Positions 27,666 to 37,428 of a DNA stretch of 64,000 nucleotides are shown one piece after another. Under the pieces are notes generated by a model that saw only the letters and a program-made list of their open reading frames with translations, had not been told where the DNA came from and searched no databases. The DNA is from Shewanella marina JCM 15074 (GTDB lineage Bacteria; Pseudomonadota; Gammaproteobacteria; Enterobacterales; Shewanellaceae). Location: the NCBI RefSeq assembly GCF_000614975.1, contig NZ_BALM01000021.1, positions 1 through 64,000 on the forward strand, written 5' to 3'. Every line of letters starts with the position of its first letter. Position 1 is the first letter of the stretch. A program made the translations under genes and the position numbers.

Positions 27666-28981
27666 ATGAGCCAAGTTAAAACACGTCAGCAACAGATCGA
27701 TGAGTTAAAGCAAGATTGGGCTGAAAATCCACGTTGGAAAGGGGTCACTCGTACATATACTGCCGAAGAAGTTGTTGCATTAAGAGGATCTATTGTGCCG
27801 GAGAATACGCTTGCTAAACGCGGCGCGGCTAAATTGTGGGAACTCGTTAATGGCGGTGCCAAAAAAGGTTATGTTAATTCGTTAGGTGCATTAACGGGCG
27901 GACAAGCGGTTCAACAAGCTAAAGCTGGCATTGAAGCTATCTATTTATCGGGCTGGCAGGTGGCTGCAGATGCTAACCTTGCGGGCACTATGTACCCTGA
28001 TCAATCGCTTTATCCTGCTAATTCAGTTCCTGCCGTTGTCGGGCGCATTAATAACTCGTTCCGCCGTGCTGATCAGATCCAATGGGGCAATGGCGTTGAT
28101 GTTAATGATGATAAATATACTGATTATTTTTTACCTATCATCGCAGATGCAGAAGCGGGTTTTGGTGGCGTATTAAATGCGTTTGAGTTGATGAAGTCGA
28201 TGATTGACGCTGGTGCCGCGGGGGTTCACTTTGAAGATCAGCTTGCGTCGGTTAAAAAATGTGGTCATATGGGCGGCAAAGTTCTGGTACCGACTCAAGA
28301 AGCAGTACAAAAGCTTGTTTCTGCACGTTTAGCCGCTGATGTAAGTGGTGTTGAAACGTTAGTGATTGCCCGTACTGACGCTAATGCTGCGGATCTATTA
28401 ACTTCTGATTGTGACGCTTATGACCGCGACTTCTTAACCGGTGAGCGTACTGCTGAAGGCTTTTACCGAGTGAATGCTGGGCTAGACCAAGCAATTTCTC
28501 GTGGTCTGGCTTATGCTCCTTATGCTGATCTTATTTGGTGTGAAACCGCTAAACCTGATTTAGACGAAGCGCGCCGCTTTGCTGAAGCTATTCATGCGCA
28601 ATATCCAGATCAACTACTGGCTTATAACTGTTCTCCTTCGTTTAACTGGAAGAAAAATCTTGATGATGCAACGATTGCGAAGTTCCAACAGGAGCTGAGT
28701 GATATGGGTTATAAGTACCAGTTCATCACTTTAGCGGGTATTCATAACATGTGGTACAACATGTTTGATTTAGCCTACGACTATGCGCGTGGCGAAGGCA
28801 TGAAGCACTATGTTGAGAAAGTGCAAGAGGTTGAGTTTGCTGCGGCGAAGAAGGCTATACCTTTGTGGCGCATCAACAAGAAGTGGGCACTGGCTACTTT
28901 GATCTAGTAACTAATGTGATTCAAGGTGGTCAGTCGTCAGTTACTGCACTGACTGGCTCAACTGAAGAAGATCAATTTTAA
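27666..28981 (+). CDS. aceA: Isocitrate lyase, frame broken near the C-terminus
   Basis: Cleaves isocitrate to succinate and glyoxylate, bypassing the CO2-losing steps of the TCA cycle so that acetate or fatty acids can serve as carbon source. Start at 27666 ([10 protein letters not shown]) after AAGGAGTT. The signature [19 protein letters not shown] holds the catalytic Cys. Also present are [20 protein letters not shown] and [11 protein letters not shown]. The frame ends early at 28907 after INKKWAL; one added G in the GGG at 28885-28887 restores [18 protein letters not shown] and the normal end EEDQF at 28981. The 438-residue product is the normal length. Confidence 0.95.
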
Positions 28982-29002
28982 ACAGCTTACCTTGCTGGTG
29001 TT

Positions 29003-29026
29003 GCGGCTCTTTGGAGCCGCTTTTTT
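29003..29026 (+). terminator. aceBA terminator
   Basis: GCGGCTC and GAGCCGC form a stem followed by six T, 22 bases after the repaired aceA stop; this also supports the longer aceA reading. Confidence 0.9.
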
Positions 29027-29036
29027 GTGGCAAAAA

Positions 29037-29861
29037 CTAGTGCCAATTAACGGGATCGAGTTGATAAAACTGGCTTAACTCTTGATAAAGCTCTGGATGC
29101 AGTTCATTCACTTTAAGGGGTTGTTCAAAGAATACCTCACTCACTACAGCAAAAAACTCTGCTGGATTAGTGGCACCGTAGTAACTGAATAAGCTTTGTT
29201 GCTGGGTTCGAGCTTGCACGCATAGGGTGCGATACTCTTTATCTAGAATGGCTGACCAACTCGGATAATCGGTAATATTTCGTAGTGGAGGCGCACCGTT
29301 AGCAGGGCCATTTTCTTGATCAAGTTGATGGGCGAACTCGTGGATGACGACGTTACTGCCATCATGGGGATCGGCTGCATCATTTACTGTGGTATGCCAT
29401 GAAAGGACGACTTTGCCATATTCCCATGACTCACCAGAAAGTACATTTTTTTGTGCCGAGACAACGCCTGCGGGATCGGTTCTTTGATTTTCTACCCAAA
29501 AAATATCAGGATAAATTAAAATCTGCTTAAGCTTTGGGTAAAAGTCTGTGCGTCGGTTAAGTAGCAGTAGGCATGCTTGGGCTGCGACGGTGATTCGAAT
29601 GTCATCATCAATAACAAGGCCATTGCAGCCGATAAATTCTTTTTCAGCGACAAAGATTTGAATTTTCTTTTTAAGTTGTAGTTGTAGATCGGCTGGCATG
29701 GAATGAAAGTAGGGAAAACGGCGTTTAATGATATGTCGCCATGCGGTAGGAAATGGCTCGGCGCATATTTTTGCCCGCTGCTGACGTTTACGCCACGGGA
29801 TAGAAGCTATCCATATAATTGCAAATATGGCGATTAAACTAACGACGATAATACCAATCAT
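29037..29861 (-). CDS. mtfA: MtfA-family zinc peptidase
   Basis: A 274-residue protein with an N-terminal membrane helix (MIGIIVVSLIAIFAIIWIA) and the metallopeptidase motif HEFAHQLDQENG (HEFxH with a downstream Glu in NPAEFFAVVSEVFFEQP). E. coli MtfA binds and inactivates the glucose repressor Mlc and has peptidase activity. The Shewanella-type protein is membrane-anchored, unlike the soluble E. coli one. It converges on aceA and shares the terminator region. Confidence 0.88.
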   Translation of the reverse strand: MIGIIVVSLIAIFAIIWIASIPWRKRQQRAKICAEPFPTAWRHIIKRRFPYFHSMPADLQLQLKKKIQIFVAEKEFIGCNGLVIDDDIRITVAAQACLLLLNRRTDFYPKLKQILIYPDIFWVENQRTDPAGVVSAQKNVLSGESWEYGKVVLSWHTTVNDAADPHDGSNVVIHEFAHQLDQENGPANGAPPLRNITDYPSWSAILDKEYRTLCVQARTQQQSLFSYYGATNPAEFFAVVSEVFFEQPLKVNELHPELYQELSQFYQLDPVNWH

Positions 29862-29984
29862 AAGATCCCTAAACTCAAAATGCTCATATTTTAAACATTG
29901 GGATGATTTTACTTAGATTCAAGACGTCCGAAGCAGTTTTGTTGAGGATAATCTAAATTAACTGACTCATATGCGTCATACCAC

Positions 29985-31718
29985 TTATAGATATTCATGA
30001 ATATTATTGTACATTTTAGTGCAGTTTCTGCCCGTTTGTTTTGCCGTATACAAGGCGGTATCTGCTTGCTTGAGTAAGTTATGAATTTTGGTCTTGGTGA
30101 TTCCTCGATAGGTGGTTACCCCTAAACTGACGGTAACCAGTTTATGCGGTTCGTTGTGTTCATGGGCAATAGCTTCTTGGAAAATACTGAGTCGCAAATT
30201 TTCTGCCTTTTTAAAGGCTTCTTGTTCACAACAAGCTGGAAGTAACATGACAAACTCTTCACCACCATAACGTGCTATCAGTTCGAATTCACCCGAGATG
30301 ACTCGTTTACAGGCCTCTACAACCTGTTGTAAGCATCGGTCACCTGCAATATGTCCATAGTGGTCGTTATATTGTTTAAATTGGTCTAAGTCGAATAAAA
30401 CAATGCTGAGAGCTTGCTTATTCTTATAGGAGAATTCAATTTGCTGTTCGAGCCTGATATCAAAGAAGCGGCGGTTATAAGCACCTGTTAAACCGTCGAT
30501 TTCTGAAATTGCTTTAACTTGAGCCGCATACGTTTTTAAGGTTTCGAGTGAATTCACCATTTGTTGCAATTCAAGATTATCTGTTTGCGGTAAGGTGGTA
30601 TCTAATTTCTCATTGGCAATATCTTTCATTGCATTGCTGGTCGCAATCACCGGCTTGATAATTCCCTTGGAGATAAAGTGCCAATTGGTTAGCCAAATAA
30701 AAATGGTGTACAGAAAGCTAGCAATGAAAACTAGGATCATAAAGGCGGTACTGTCTGCTTTTAACTCTTCGCTAGAGTAATAAATATTACGTTTTAAATC
30801 GCTAACAAAGTGCTGCGTATATTTATCAATTTTACTGACAGTTTCTGCTTGTTGATTAAGATGTTTTTTGGCAATTCTATGGCTATTAATCACCTCTCTT
30901 GATACTTCAAAAATATTATTTTGACCTAATATTCCTGTTTTTATTTGATGTAGCCAATTTAACTTAAAAGATTGGTATTTTTCATCTAATTCGATCTCTT
31001 GCATTTTTATGAATAAACGCATGCTGGTACGTTGGATCTTATTAATATTAGGGATGCTATCTTGATGTGCTAATTGTGAGATATTAGCAAATAATGCTTC
31101 GCCAATATGCACTAACTGACTGAGCTGATTATGTTGTTCTAAGGTGATTTTTAGCTGTTGATACTGCTTATTACTTAATGTCGCTAATGCTATATCATCT
31201 TCATCCGAAAGTATGGTTTGAATTTCATGGGAAAACTGATGCTGTAAAATCACAAAATTATCATGAATATGTTGAGTCTGTTTTCTTGAATTGGCTGATT
31301 TTAATGTTAGTTGTTCTAATACTGGCATCTGTTGTTTAGCTTGTTGCAGCGTTTCAAGGTAATGATTGATTAATTCTTGTTTTTCATCGACTAATTGATG
31401 CTTAGCTAACATCTGTGCTGTTTTAATCAGTTGTGACCATTGATTGGTTAATGCGGCTAATTGTTGGTTGAGTACCAACTCTGAAATGCTCTCATTTTCT
31501 AATGAAGTGGTAATAATTTTTAGGCGTTGACTCTCTTTTGCCAGTTTTAAGGCTAAATTGATTTTATTAAAATCTTCATTAATCAGTGAATCGACATCAT
31601 TTTTTAATTCTTGTGAAAGCAATAATGCAATGATGCCAATCCCTAGGGTCATGGCAAATACAATATAAAATGCAAAAGATATTTTTTGCTTGATACTAAT
31701 TAATGGTTTATCTGTCAT
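29985..31718 (-). CDS. Membrane diguanylate cyclase (GGDEF) with periplasmic helical domain
   Basis: Makes the second messenger c-di-GMP. Order: membrane helix at about 14-34, a long helical Gln/Leu-rich periplasmic part (about 35-325), a second membrane helix at about 328-348, a HAMP-like linker (NAMKDIANEKLDTTLPQ) and a GGDEF domain from ISEIDGLTGAYNRRFFD to the C-terminus. The active loop is ARYGGEEFVM and the metal site FDLDQFKQYNDHYGH, both intact. The inhibitory I-site RxxD, expected five residues before GGEEF, reads GEFE, so product inhibition is probably lost. Its ATG overlaps the stop of the solute-binding protein upstream (ATGA), so ligand sensing by that protein is likely. Confidence 0.9.
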   Translation of the reverse strand: MTDKPLISIKQKISFAFYIVFAMTLGIGIIALLLSQELKNDVDSLINEDFNKINLALKLAKESQRLKIITTSLENESISELVLNQQLAALTNQWSQLIKTAQMLAKHQLVDEKQELINHYLETLQQAKQQMPVLEQLTLKSANSRKQTQHIHDNFVILQHQFSHEIQTILSDEDDIALATLSNKQYQQLKITLEQHNQLSQLVHIGEALFANISQLAHQDSIPNINKIQRTSMRLFIKMQEIELDEKYQSFKLNWLHQIKTGILGQNNIFEVSREVINSHRIAKKHLNQQAETVSKIDKYTQHFVSDLKRNIYYSSEELKADSTAFMILVFIASFLYTIFIWLTNWHFISKGIIKPVIATSNAMKDIANEKLDTTLPQTDNLELQQMVNSLETLKTYAAQVKAISEIDGLTGAYNRRFFDIRLEQQIEFSYKNKQALSIVLFDLDQFKQYNDHYGHIAGDRCLQQVVEACKRVISGEFELIARYGGEEFVMLLPACCEQEAFKKAENLRLSIFQEAIAHEHNEPHKLVTVSLGVTTYRGITKTKIHNLLKQADTALYTAKQTGRNCTKMYNNIHEYL

Positions 31719-33155
31719 GGCGTAACCGCAGGGTATTCACCATGATTGTTTTGTAGATTCTGAATTTTCTTTATTAGCAGCTCTACTTCACCTTTAATAT
31801 CTTTGTTTGTATGGCTGAGGGTATAGCTTTTTTCTGCTAACAAAGGGTAAATTTTGCCCATGGCAGAGCTGGTAAAATGACCATAGTTCAATACTTTTTC
31901 GGCCCAATGAATATTAGCGTTGTGGCTGGCATTAAAGGCTCCAGCAATATTACGATATTTTTCTTCGCTAAAAATAGGGGCATTAACTACATCCATTCTG
32001 CATGGGTTACCACCGCCCATTGCATAGGCATATTGTGCTTCATAACTGCCTAAATATTTAAGTAACCAATAAGCAGCTTGTGGATTTTTGCTGTCATAGC
32101 TGACGGCAAAAGCATAAGCACCGTTATAAGGTTTTCCGCCTGGGACTTGCGCGACTTTGAGTTTGCTGCCTTTGATATTTTGTTCAACTTTAAATGACAT
32201 GCTCCATAAGTTGTTATAGCAAAAGGCCACATCGCTACTTGTCCATTTGCCATGGCCTGTGCTGATTCATAAAAAGCAAACTGACTATCAGCAGGATAAG
32301 CATATTGTTTTAATTTTTGATAAAACATAGTCGTTTCAACTAAAGCTGAATTTTGACTATCGACTTGGAAGTGTTGCAGTTTGTTCTTCTTATAAATAGG
32401 GGTCATCCATTTACCATCTAACCCCCATAAAATAGCTGAAAATTCATCATTAATATGAGGTCTTAAACCTGACATTAATGCCATGCCATAGAATTGTTTC
32501 GTCAGCTTGGTATCAGCCAGTTGCTCACCAATTCCACGGGTAAAAAACTCACCAATATCGACTAATTGTTGGACTGTTTGAGGCGGGGCTAGAGGGTAGC
32601 CATAACGTTTGATAAAGTTTGCTTGCTCAACGGGGTGCTCAAAAAGATCGGCACGGTAATGATTGCCCATCACGTAGTTATTATATGGAATCGCATGGAT
32701 CTCGTTTTCATAAGATAAAATATTTAGCAGCGATGGATAATAAGGTTCTAAATAATGCTCCATTGCTTGAGCACCATCAGGATCATATAAATAGGCTAGT
32801 TCTTCTAGGGGAACGGTATAGCCATTGGCGGCCCAATCTTTGGCCCAACCGGCTCCATCGATAATAGGTCGTATTGGCCTGTACCACTGCTTAGGCCTTG
32901 TTGCTGTAATTTGAACATTTCATCTAGCGTTACTGATGTCACATGCACGGTAACGCCGGTTTTTTTTGTAAACTTTGGTAACATGCTTTGTTGTAAATAT
33001 TGGGTCCAAAATCCAGTTTCAGCGACCAAAGTAATGGATTTTTTATTGTTGAGCTGAGGAATTTGCTCTAGTGAGAATTGAGCATGACTAAAAAAACTCA
33101 GGAAGAGTAGACAAGGGAGTAAAAAGAGGTGCTTCCATAATGTAAATTGCTGCAT
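31715..33155 (-). CDS. Periplasmic solute-binding protein (family 1), frame broken twice
   Basis: Start ATG at 33155 (MQQFTLWKHLFLL, signal peptide to about SHAQ); a further ATG lies 30 bases upstream. It resembles extracellular solute-binding proteins of sugar ABC systems: KSITLVAETGFWTQYLQQSM, TKKTGVTVHV, then YNNYVMGNHYRADLFEH and GGKPYNGAYAFAVSYDSKNP. Breaks near 32866 and 32233 are each repaired by one base (the second by a G, giving GQVADVAFCYNNLWSMSF). About 480 residues. No permease or ATPase gene is nearby, so it probably acts as a sensor for the coupled diguanylate cyclase rather than in transport (inference). Confidence 0.82.
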
Positions 33156-33240
33156 TCCAGTGCCTTTATTAACTTTATCATCCATTATAAGCGTTACAAC
33201 TATACATGTTATGTAAACAAGTTGCTAACATTTGATGGTG

Positions 33241-33960
33241 TTATGGCATTTTGTTTTTACTCACCGGTATAATTGCAGCGTCATATTCGACAATACGTTG
33301 CTTAATATCATCGCAGGTATTGACCCGTAGTAATTCACAGGTGAGGTTTCTTATTTCATTAGCGGCTTGACAGTCTGGTGCCATATCGAGCACTGAATGC
33401 CCAGCTTGTTCGCTATCATCATATATATCATGTTCATACATAATATTATTTAAGACGTGTAATCCATATGTGGAGCAGGCTTCTTTAGTATCAAGCACGC
33501 GTTTATCATAGTTTGCGTTTGATGGACATTGCGTGATCACAAATGAAGCTTTTAATTCAGGGTTAATCATTAGACAGGTGGCAACAATGTCATCTATATT
33601 TTTGATGGAATTAATGTCACGTAACTTTGGCCGAATCGGTATTAATGAATAATCAGATACCGACATACTGGCGCGTAAGGCTAAATTGTCTTGGCTACCA
33701 CAATCGATAATGACGTAATGATAGTGTTTTTCCAGTTTCAGTAAATCGTTGCGAATTTTACCAAATAATTGAATGCATTTTATTGCTGACAACTGCTTAT
33801 TTCTTGCACGACAATAAGCCCAGTCTGAGGTTGATCTTTGTGGGTCACAATCAACTATTATGACATTGGCATTACACTCATCAGTGAGAAAAACTGCCAT
33901 ATTTTGAGCTAGACAGCTTTTGCCGCTGCCGCCTTTTTCGCCACCAATAAGAATAATCAT
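33241..33960 (-). CDS. Orphan ParA/MinD-type ATPase
   Basis: A 239-residue ATPase with the deviant Walker A GGEKGGSGKSCLAQN at residues 6-20, Walker A' DCDPQRSTSDW and the Walker-B-like HYVIIDCGSQDN. There is no ParB gene or parS-like site beside it, so it is an orphan that may position a protein complex rather than DNA. The N-terminal helix-turn-helix of plasmid ParAs is absent. It ends 85 bases before the solute-binding-protein start on the same strand, so co-transcription is possible. Confidence 0.87.
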   Translation of the reverse strand: MIILIGGEKGGSGKSCLAQNMAVFLTDECNANVIIVDCDPQRSTSDWAYCRARNKQLSAIKCIQLFGKIRNDLLKLEKHYHYVIIDCGSQDNLALRASMSVSDYSLIPIRPKLRDINSIKNIDDIVATCLMINPELKASFVITQCPSNANYDKRVLDTKEACSTYGLHVLNNIMYEHDIYDDSEQAGHSVLDMAPDCQAANEIRNLTCELLRVNTCDDIKQRIVEYDAAIIPVSKNKMP

Positions 33961-34157
33961 TTATCACCTATGTCATTACAGTTCGATCATTAGTTCCATA
34001 TTGAAAGTTGTAAGTTAAATGTTTAATTAATTTTAAATTTAGGGACTTAGTGGTTTTAGGTCAAAAGAAAACTGAATAATTCTATAAAAATAGTCACTTG
34101 GTCTTATGCTTGAGTTATGATCAGTCAGTGATAGGTATGATGTAGGGGGTAATGGTA

Positions 34158-34373
34158 ATGACACAACAGCAATTATTAATTGAAGCAATTAATCAGACCA
34201 TGCCATTTGGTAAATATTCGGGACGTAAATTATTACAGTTACCTGAGCCTTATTTAGTTTGGTTTCACAGTAAAGGCTTTCCAGAGGGAAAGTTGGGGCA
34301 GCAGTTAGCATTGATTTATGAAGTAAAGCTCAATGGATTAGAGGCCATGTTGCAACCATTGTTAAAAGACTAA
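34158..34373 (+). CDS. DUF3820 family protein
   Basis: A 71-residue protein with the DUF3820 core: MPFGKYSGRKLLQLPEPYLVWF, then KGFPEGKLGQQLALIYEVK. The family is thought to be related to a nuclease-associated fold, but its role is unknown. ATGs at 34152 and 34158 are both possible; TAGGGGG precedes them. Confidence 0.85.
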   Translation: MTQQQLLIEAINQTMPFGKYSGRKLLQLPEPYLVWFHSKGFPEGKLGQQLALIYEVKLNGLEAMLQPLLKD

Positions 34374-34493
34374 TAAACAATAAATACCAGAAAATCATAT
34401 TAGGGATTTATCATAAAACTGTGAGCTAAATTCGCGACAGGTGATATCAACCATGATTTAATGCGGCCAATTGTTAATGGTTAGGGAAATATC

Positions 34494-34795
34494 ATGTTTA
34501 CTAAATTAGTTAAAATCGCAGCTGCAGCAACGCTAGCGCTAGGTATGTCAAGTGCATGGGCGCAAGGTGCAATGCACCAAGGTACCGTTCTTGATACTAT
34601 GAATGGCGGCGGTTATACCTATGTTCAGCTTAAAGAAGCGGACAAAACAATTTGGGCAGCAGGTCCACAAGTTGCGATCGCTAAAGGTGATAAGGTTGAG
34701 ATGCAAGGTCAGATGTGATGAAAAACTTCAACTCTAAAACCTTAAACCGCACTTTTGACGACATTCTATTTGTTGGCCAAATCGTTAAGAAGTAA
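34494..34795 (+). CDS. NrfJ-like small periplasmic protein, frame broken
   Basis: A signal peptide (LVKIAAAATLALGMSSAWA) is followed by a short beta-rich domain GTVLDTMNGGGYTYVQLKE and GPQVAIAKGDKVEMQGQM. The frame ends at 34718; one added G after 34715 continues as MVMKNFNSKTLNRTFDDILF to KK at 34795, about 99 residues. It resembles small proteins annotated NrfJ in Shewanella, thought to be linked with c-type cytochromes or metal handling; no nrf genes are near, so function stays open. Confidence 0.7.
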
Positions 34796-34839
34796 TTATT
34801 ATGTAGGGAGTTATAATTGATATATCTCCCTATTTTTTT

Positions 34840-35319
34840 ATGTACCTTGTTAAATACCACTCATCTTTTGCACATCAGATAAGTCAGCTGTTCCATCAAG
34901 CTGTTCAACATATCGATCACGCTATCTATTCTAAAGCTCAACTAGACGCATGGTCATTTGCACCTCGGTCAGCTCAATACTGGCATAATCGCTTAAAGCA
35001 TATGTATTGTTTAGTTATGCTGCATGAGGACCGTTGTATCGGCTTTATTGCGATGGAAACCCACTTTAAACAACAAGGCTACATTGCACATTTGTATATT
35101 GCACCTGAGTTTCAAGGTCAAGGCATCGCAACCCAATTATTTGAGTCCGTGCTGCAATATGCACAGAGCTTGGATTATGCACAACTTATAGTTGATGCGT
35201 CATCACTCTCGGCGCCCTTGTTTCGTCTACATGGATTTATCAGACAATCGCGCTGTTATCAATTACAGCGCGGACAAATGTTACCCGCATTAGTGATGCG
35301 TAAGAGTTTGCTCGTATAA
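34840..35319 (+). CDS. GNAT-family N-acetyltransferase
   Basis: A 159-residue acetyl-CoA-dependent transferase. Motif A is visible as IAHLYIAPEFQGQGIATQLFE (pantetheine-binding Q-G-Q-G-I-A) at about 86-105, and motif B at LFRLHGFIRQSRCYQL. Substrate unknown. Convergent with the phosphatase gene, one base between them. Confidence 0.88.
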   Translation: MYLVKYHSSFAHQISQLFHQAVQHIDHAIYSKAQLDAWSFAPRSAQYWHNRLKHMYCLVMLHEDRCIGFIAMETHFKQQGYIAHLYIAPEFQGQGIATQLFESVLQYAQSLDYAQLIVDASSLSAPLFRLHGFIRQSRCYQLQRGQMLPALVMRKSLLV

Positions 35320-37053
35320 TTATAAATGACTTTGATAATTAACTTGTGGACTCAGCAGTTTATCTAAGCGGTTATTTTTACTGATAAATTGAATGAAAGC
35401 ACCGGGCAAGGTTAATTCCGTAAGTGTGTGTTGCCATTTTGCATTAAGGATAGCTTCATAACCCTCTTTGCCTAACACGGTATAGCAACTCGATACGCCG
35501 GTATAATAACTGTTTGGATCAACTGCTAGCCATTGTTTGTTGCCATTAAACCATGCCATGATTTCTAAGCGTACAATGCGTTTTCCCAATGGCTGCTTGC
35601 CATCATAAAAATACTTTAATCCATAAGTATAAGGAAAACCGCCAGTACCAGAGCCAATCACACTGTTGTCAGTGGCTGAGTTGATTGCTGATTCTAGCAA
35701 CTCAAATAGGTACTTACCTTGAATGTTATAAGTTACTAGCGGCAGATCATAAGGCAGTATTTGACCGATAACATCAGCGAGGCTGAGTTCTCCCTCTGGA
35801 AGAGATTGTCTGACACCGCCAGCGTTATGCAGTGAAAATTGGATATCAGGGTTAATCACTCGACTTTCATGATACAAACTGCAGCACACCCAAGGTGCTA
35901 TTTCACTGCCATGGGGGCATTTTTTGCTTGGTAAGCGGGTGTGAATAAAAGGCCTTGGAATAAAACCTAATATTTTGGACTGCATTGCATGGACGGATGG
36001 TCGGTATTTATCATTCAGTCGTTGTTCGATATCTTCATCAACTTGGTGCCACTTTATGCCATTATGTTGTTCTAAATAATGGCGAACTAATTGATAGTCC
36101 GTTTCAGCAATAGTTTGCTCAGATTTTAAGATAAATTGCTTATCGATCATAAAGTAGTTATTACCCTGACACTCAATGACATTACCTTGTGAATCAAAAG
36201 TCAGTTCCGCTAAGCCATATGTTTCTGCATGCTTACCTGCATGTAAAATAGGGACGCCAGCCACCATTTCGCCATAAGGCATATTACTTAAACCAAGATC
36301 ACTAAAGTCACCTTGTAAAGTGTGTGTGTGGCCACCCACAATCGCACTGATGGCGGGGAGGGCTTTGGCTAACTCACGGTCTTGGATAATGCCCAAATGA
36401 CTAAGCACGATGATGTGGTAAATGCCTGCTTGATGTAACTGTGCAATGGTTTGTTTGCATGTTTCAACTGCATGATGAAAATCGCTATCAGGATCAGGAC
36501 GAGAAATGATCTTCATTTGATCGAGCGTGATGCCAAAAATAGCCACTTGAGTATCGCCAAGTGGTTTTAATAACACTTTTGCACATTGTGTCTGCGGGTC
36601 ATAGTCATAAAAGCGAGGATGCTGCTTAAGCTTATCGGCTCTATCATCTGCTTCGCGACTCACGTCCATATTGCCCGCCATGACGGCAAAATCAGTGTTA
36701 TCTAAAAATGCTCTAATAGGTTGGTTGCCACAATCAATTTCATGATTACCTAATACCATCGCATCGGGTTTGAGTCGATTGAGTAAGTCTGCGTTAGCTA
36801 AGCCATTATGTTGGCTAAAGTAAAGCGTACCGTGGAAGCTATCGCCAGCATGTAAAAACAGAAAATCACGTTGTTGCTGTTGTGCTTGATGGCGCGCTTG
36901 CTCTACTTGATAGCCGATACGCGCATAGCCACCAGTATGGCTTTGTAACTGATATGATTTGTTGGCTAACGTTAACTTAAACTGAACCCGGCTTGGATCA
37001 AAATATGAATGGGTATCATTGATGTGCGCTAAAGTTAACTTATATGTTTGCAT
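35320..37053 (-). CDS. Metallophosphatase/5'-nucleotidase without a signal peptide
   Basis: A 577-residue UshA/CpdB/YunD-type enzyme. The calcineurin-like metal site is spread over LTLAHINDTHSYFD (residues 6-19), LHAGDSFHGTLYF, VLGNHEIDCGN, VLSHLGIIQDR and IVGGHTHTLQ. The C-terminal substrate domain shows SLHNAGGVRQSLPEG and LPYDLPLVTYNIQG, as in 5'-nucleotidases. UshA is exported, but here the first catalytic strand begins at residue 6 and no signal peptide is present, so the enzyme is probably cytoplasmic. A MITE-like element begins 18 bases upstream of the ATG, so its promoter must lie inside or beyond that element. Confidence 0.9.
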   Translation of the reverse strand: MQTYKLTLAHINDTHSYFDPSRVQFKLTLANKSYQLQSHTGGYARIGYQVEQARHQAQQQQRDFLFLHAGDSFHGTLYFSQHNGLANADLLNRLKPDAMVLGNHEIDCGNQPIRAFLDNTDFAVMAGNMDVSREADDRADKLKQHPRFYDYDPQTQCAKVLLKPLGDTQVAIFGITLDQMKIISRPDPDSDFHHAVETCKQTIAQLHQAGIYHIIVLSHLGIIQDRELAKALPAISAIVGGHTHTLQGDFSDLGLSNMPYGEMVAGVPILHAGKHAETYGLAELTFDSQGNVIECQGNNYFMIDKQFILKSEQTIAETDYQLVRHYLEQHNGIKWHQVDEDIEQRLNDKYRPSVHAMQSKILGFIPRPFIHTRLPSKKCPHGSEIAPWVCCSLYHESRVINPDIQFSLHNAGGVRQSLPEGELSLADVIGQILPYDLPLVTYNIQGKYLFELLESAINSATDNSVIGSGTGGFPYTYGLKYFYDGKQPLGKRIVRLEIMAWFNGNKQWLAVDPNSYYTGVSSCYTVLGKEGYEAILNAKWQHTLTELTLPGAFIQFISKNNRLDKLLSPQVNYQSHL

Positions 37054-37070
37054 AGTCTCTTAAAGAATTG

Positions 37071-37393
37071 GTATACCAATTTGATTAAAGATGTGATTTA
37101 TTCAGAGCTTGTCAGCCTTTTCAGTTCTAGGCGCATTGATGCAGTAATGGCTATTCCCTTTCAAATCAATGCAACATCGAAATGGAAAGGCCTGAAAAGC
37201 TCACTTCGTGCGGGTTTCAAGGCACTGTATACTGCGTTGAACATTTTCAAAATAGAATAACTATTCCATTCAAATGTCCGCAAACCACATGGATGTGGTG
37301 AATGTCAGTATTGCAGGAGCAAATACTGACCTTGTCTACAGCACCTTGAACTCCCGCTGAATGATCATCTTCTTAATCAAGTTGGTATTATAC
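37071..37393. mobile_element. MITE-like element A (323 bp)
   Basis: Left end GTATACCAATTTGATTAAAG and right end (reverse complement GTATAATACCAACTTGATTAAG) form terminal inverted repeats. Inside is no gene, but a core TTCTAGGCGCATTGATGCAG and an internal inverted stretch (CAGCCTTTTCAGTT against AATGGAAAGGCCTGAAAAG). It is similar to short interspersed repeats I recall from Shewanella intergenic regions. Confidence 0.7.
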
Positions 37394-37419
37394 AAAAAAC
37401 TAAGGGAGCTTGCGCTCCC
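37394..37419 (-). terminator. Terminator of the CNNM gene
   Basis: GGGAGC-TTGC-GCTCCC stem followed on the minus strand by TTAGTTTTTTG, 10 bases after the stop of the leftward gene. Confidence 0.88.
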
Positions 37420-37428
37420 CCATGGTAT

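Noticed and set aside
37048..37260. ORF inside MITE-like element A
   Set aside because: Coincides with the repeat element, begins inside another gene's start and shows no protein features.
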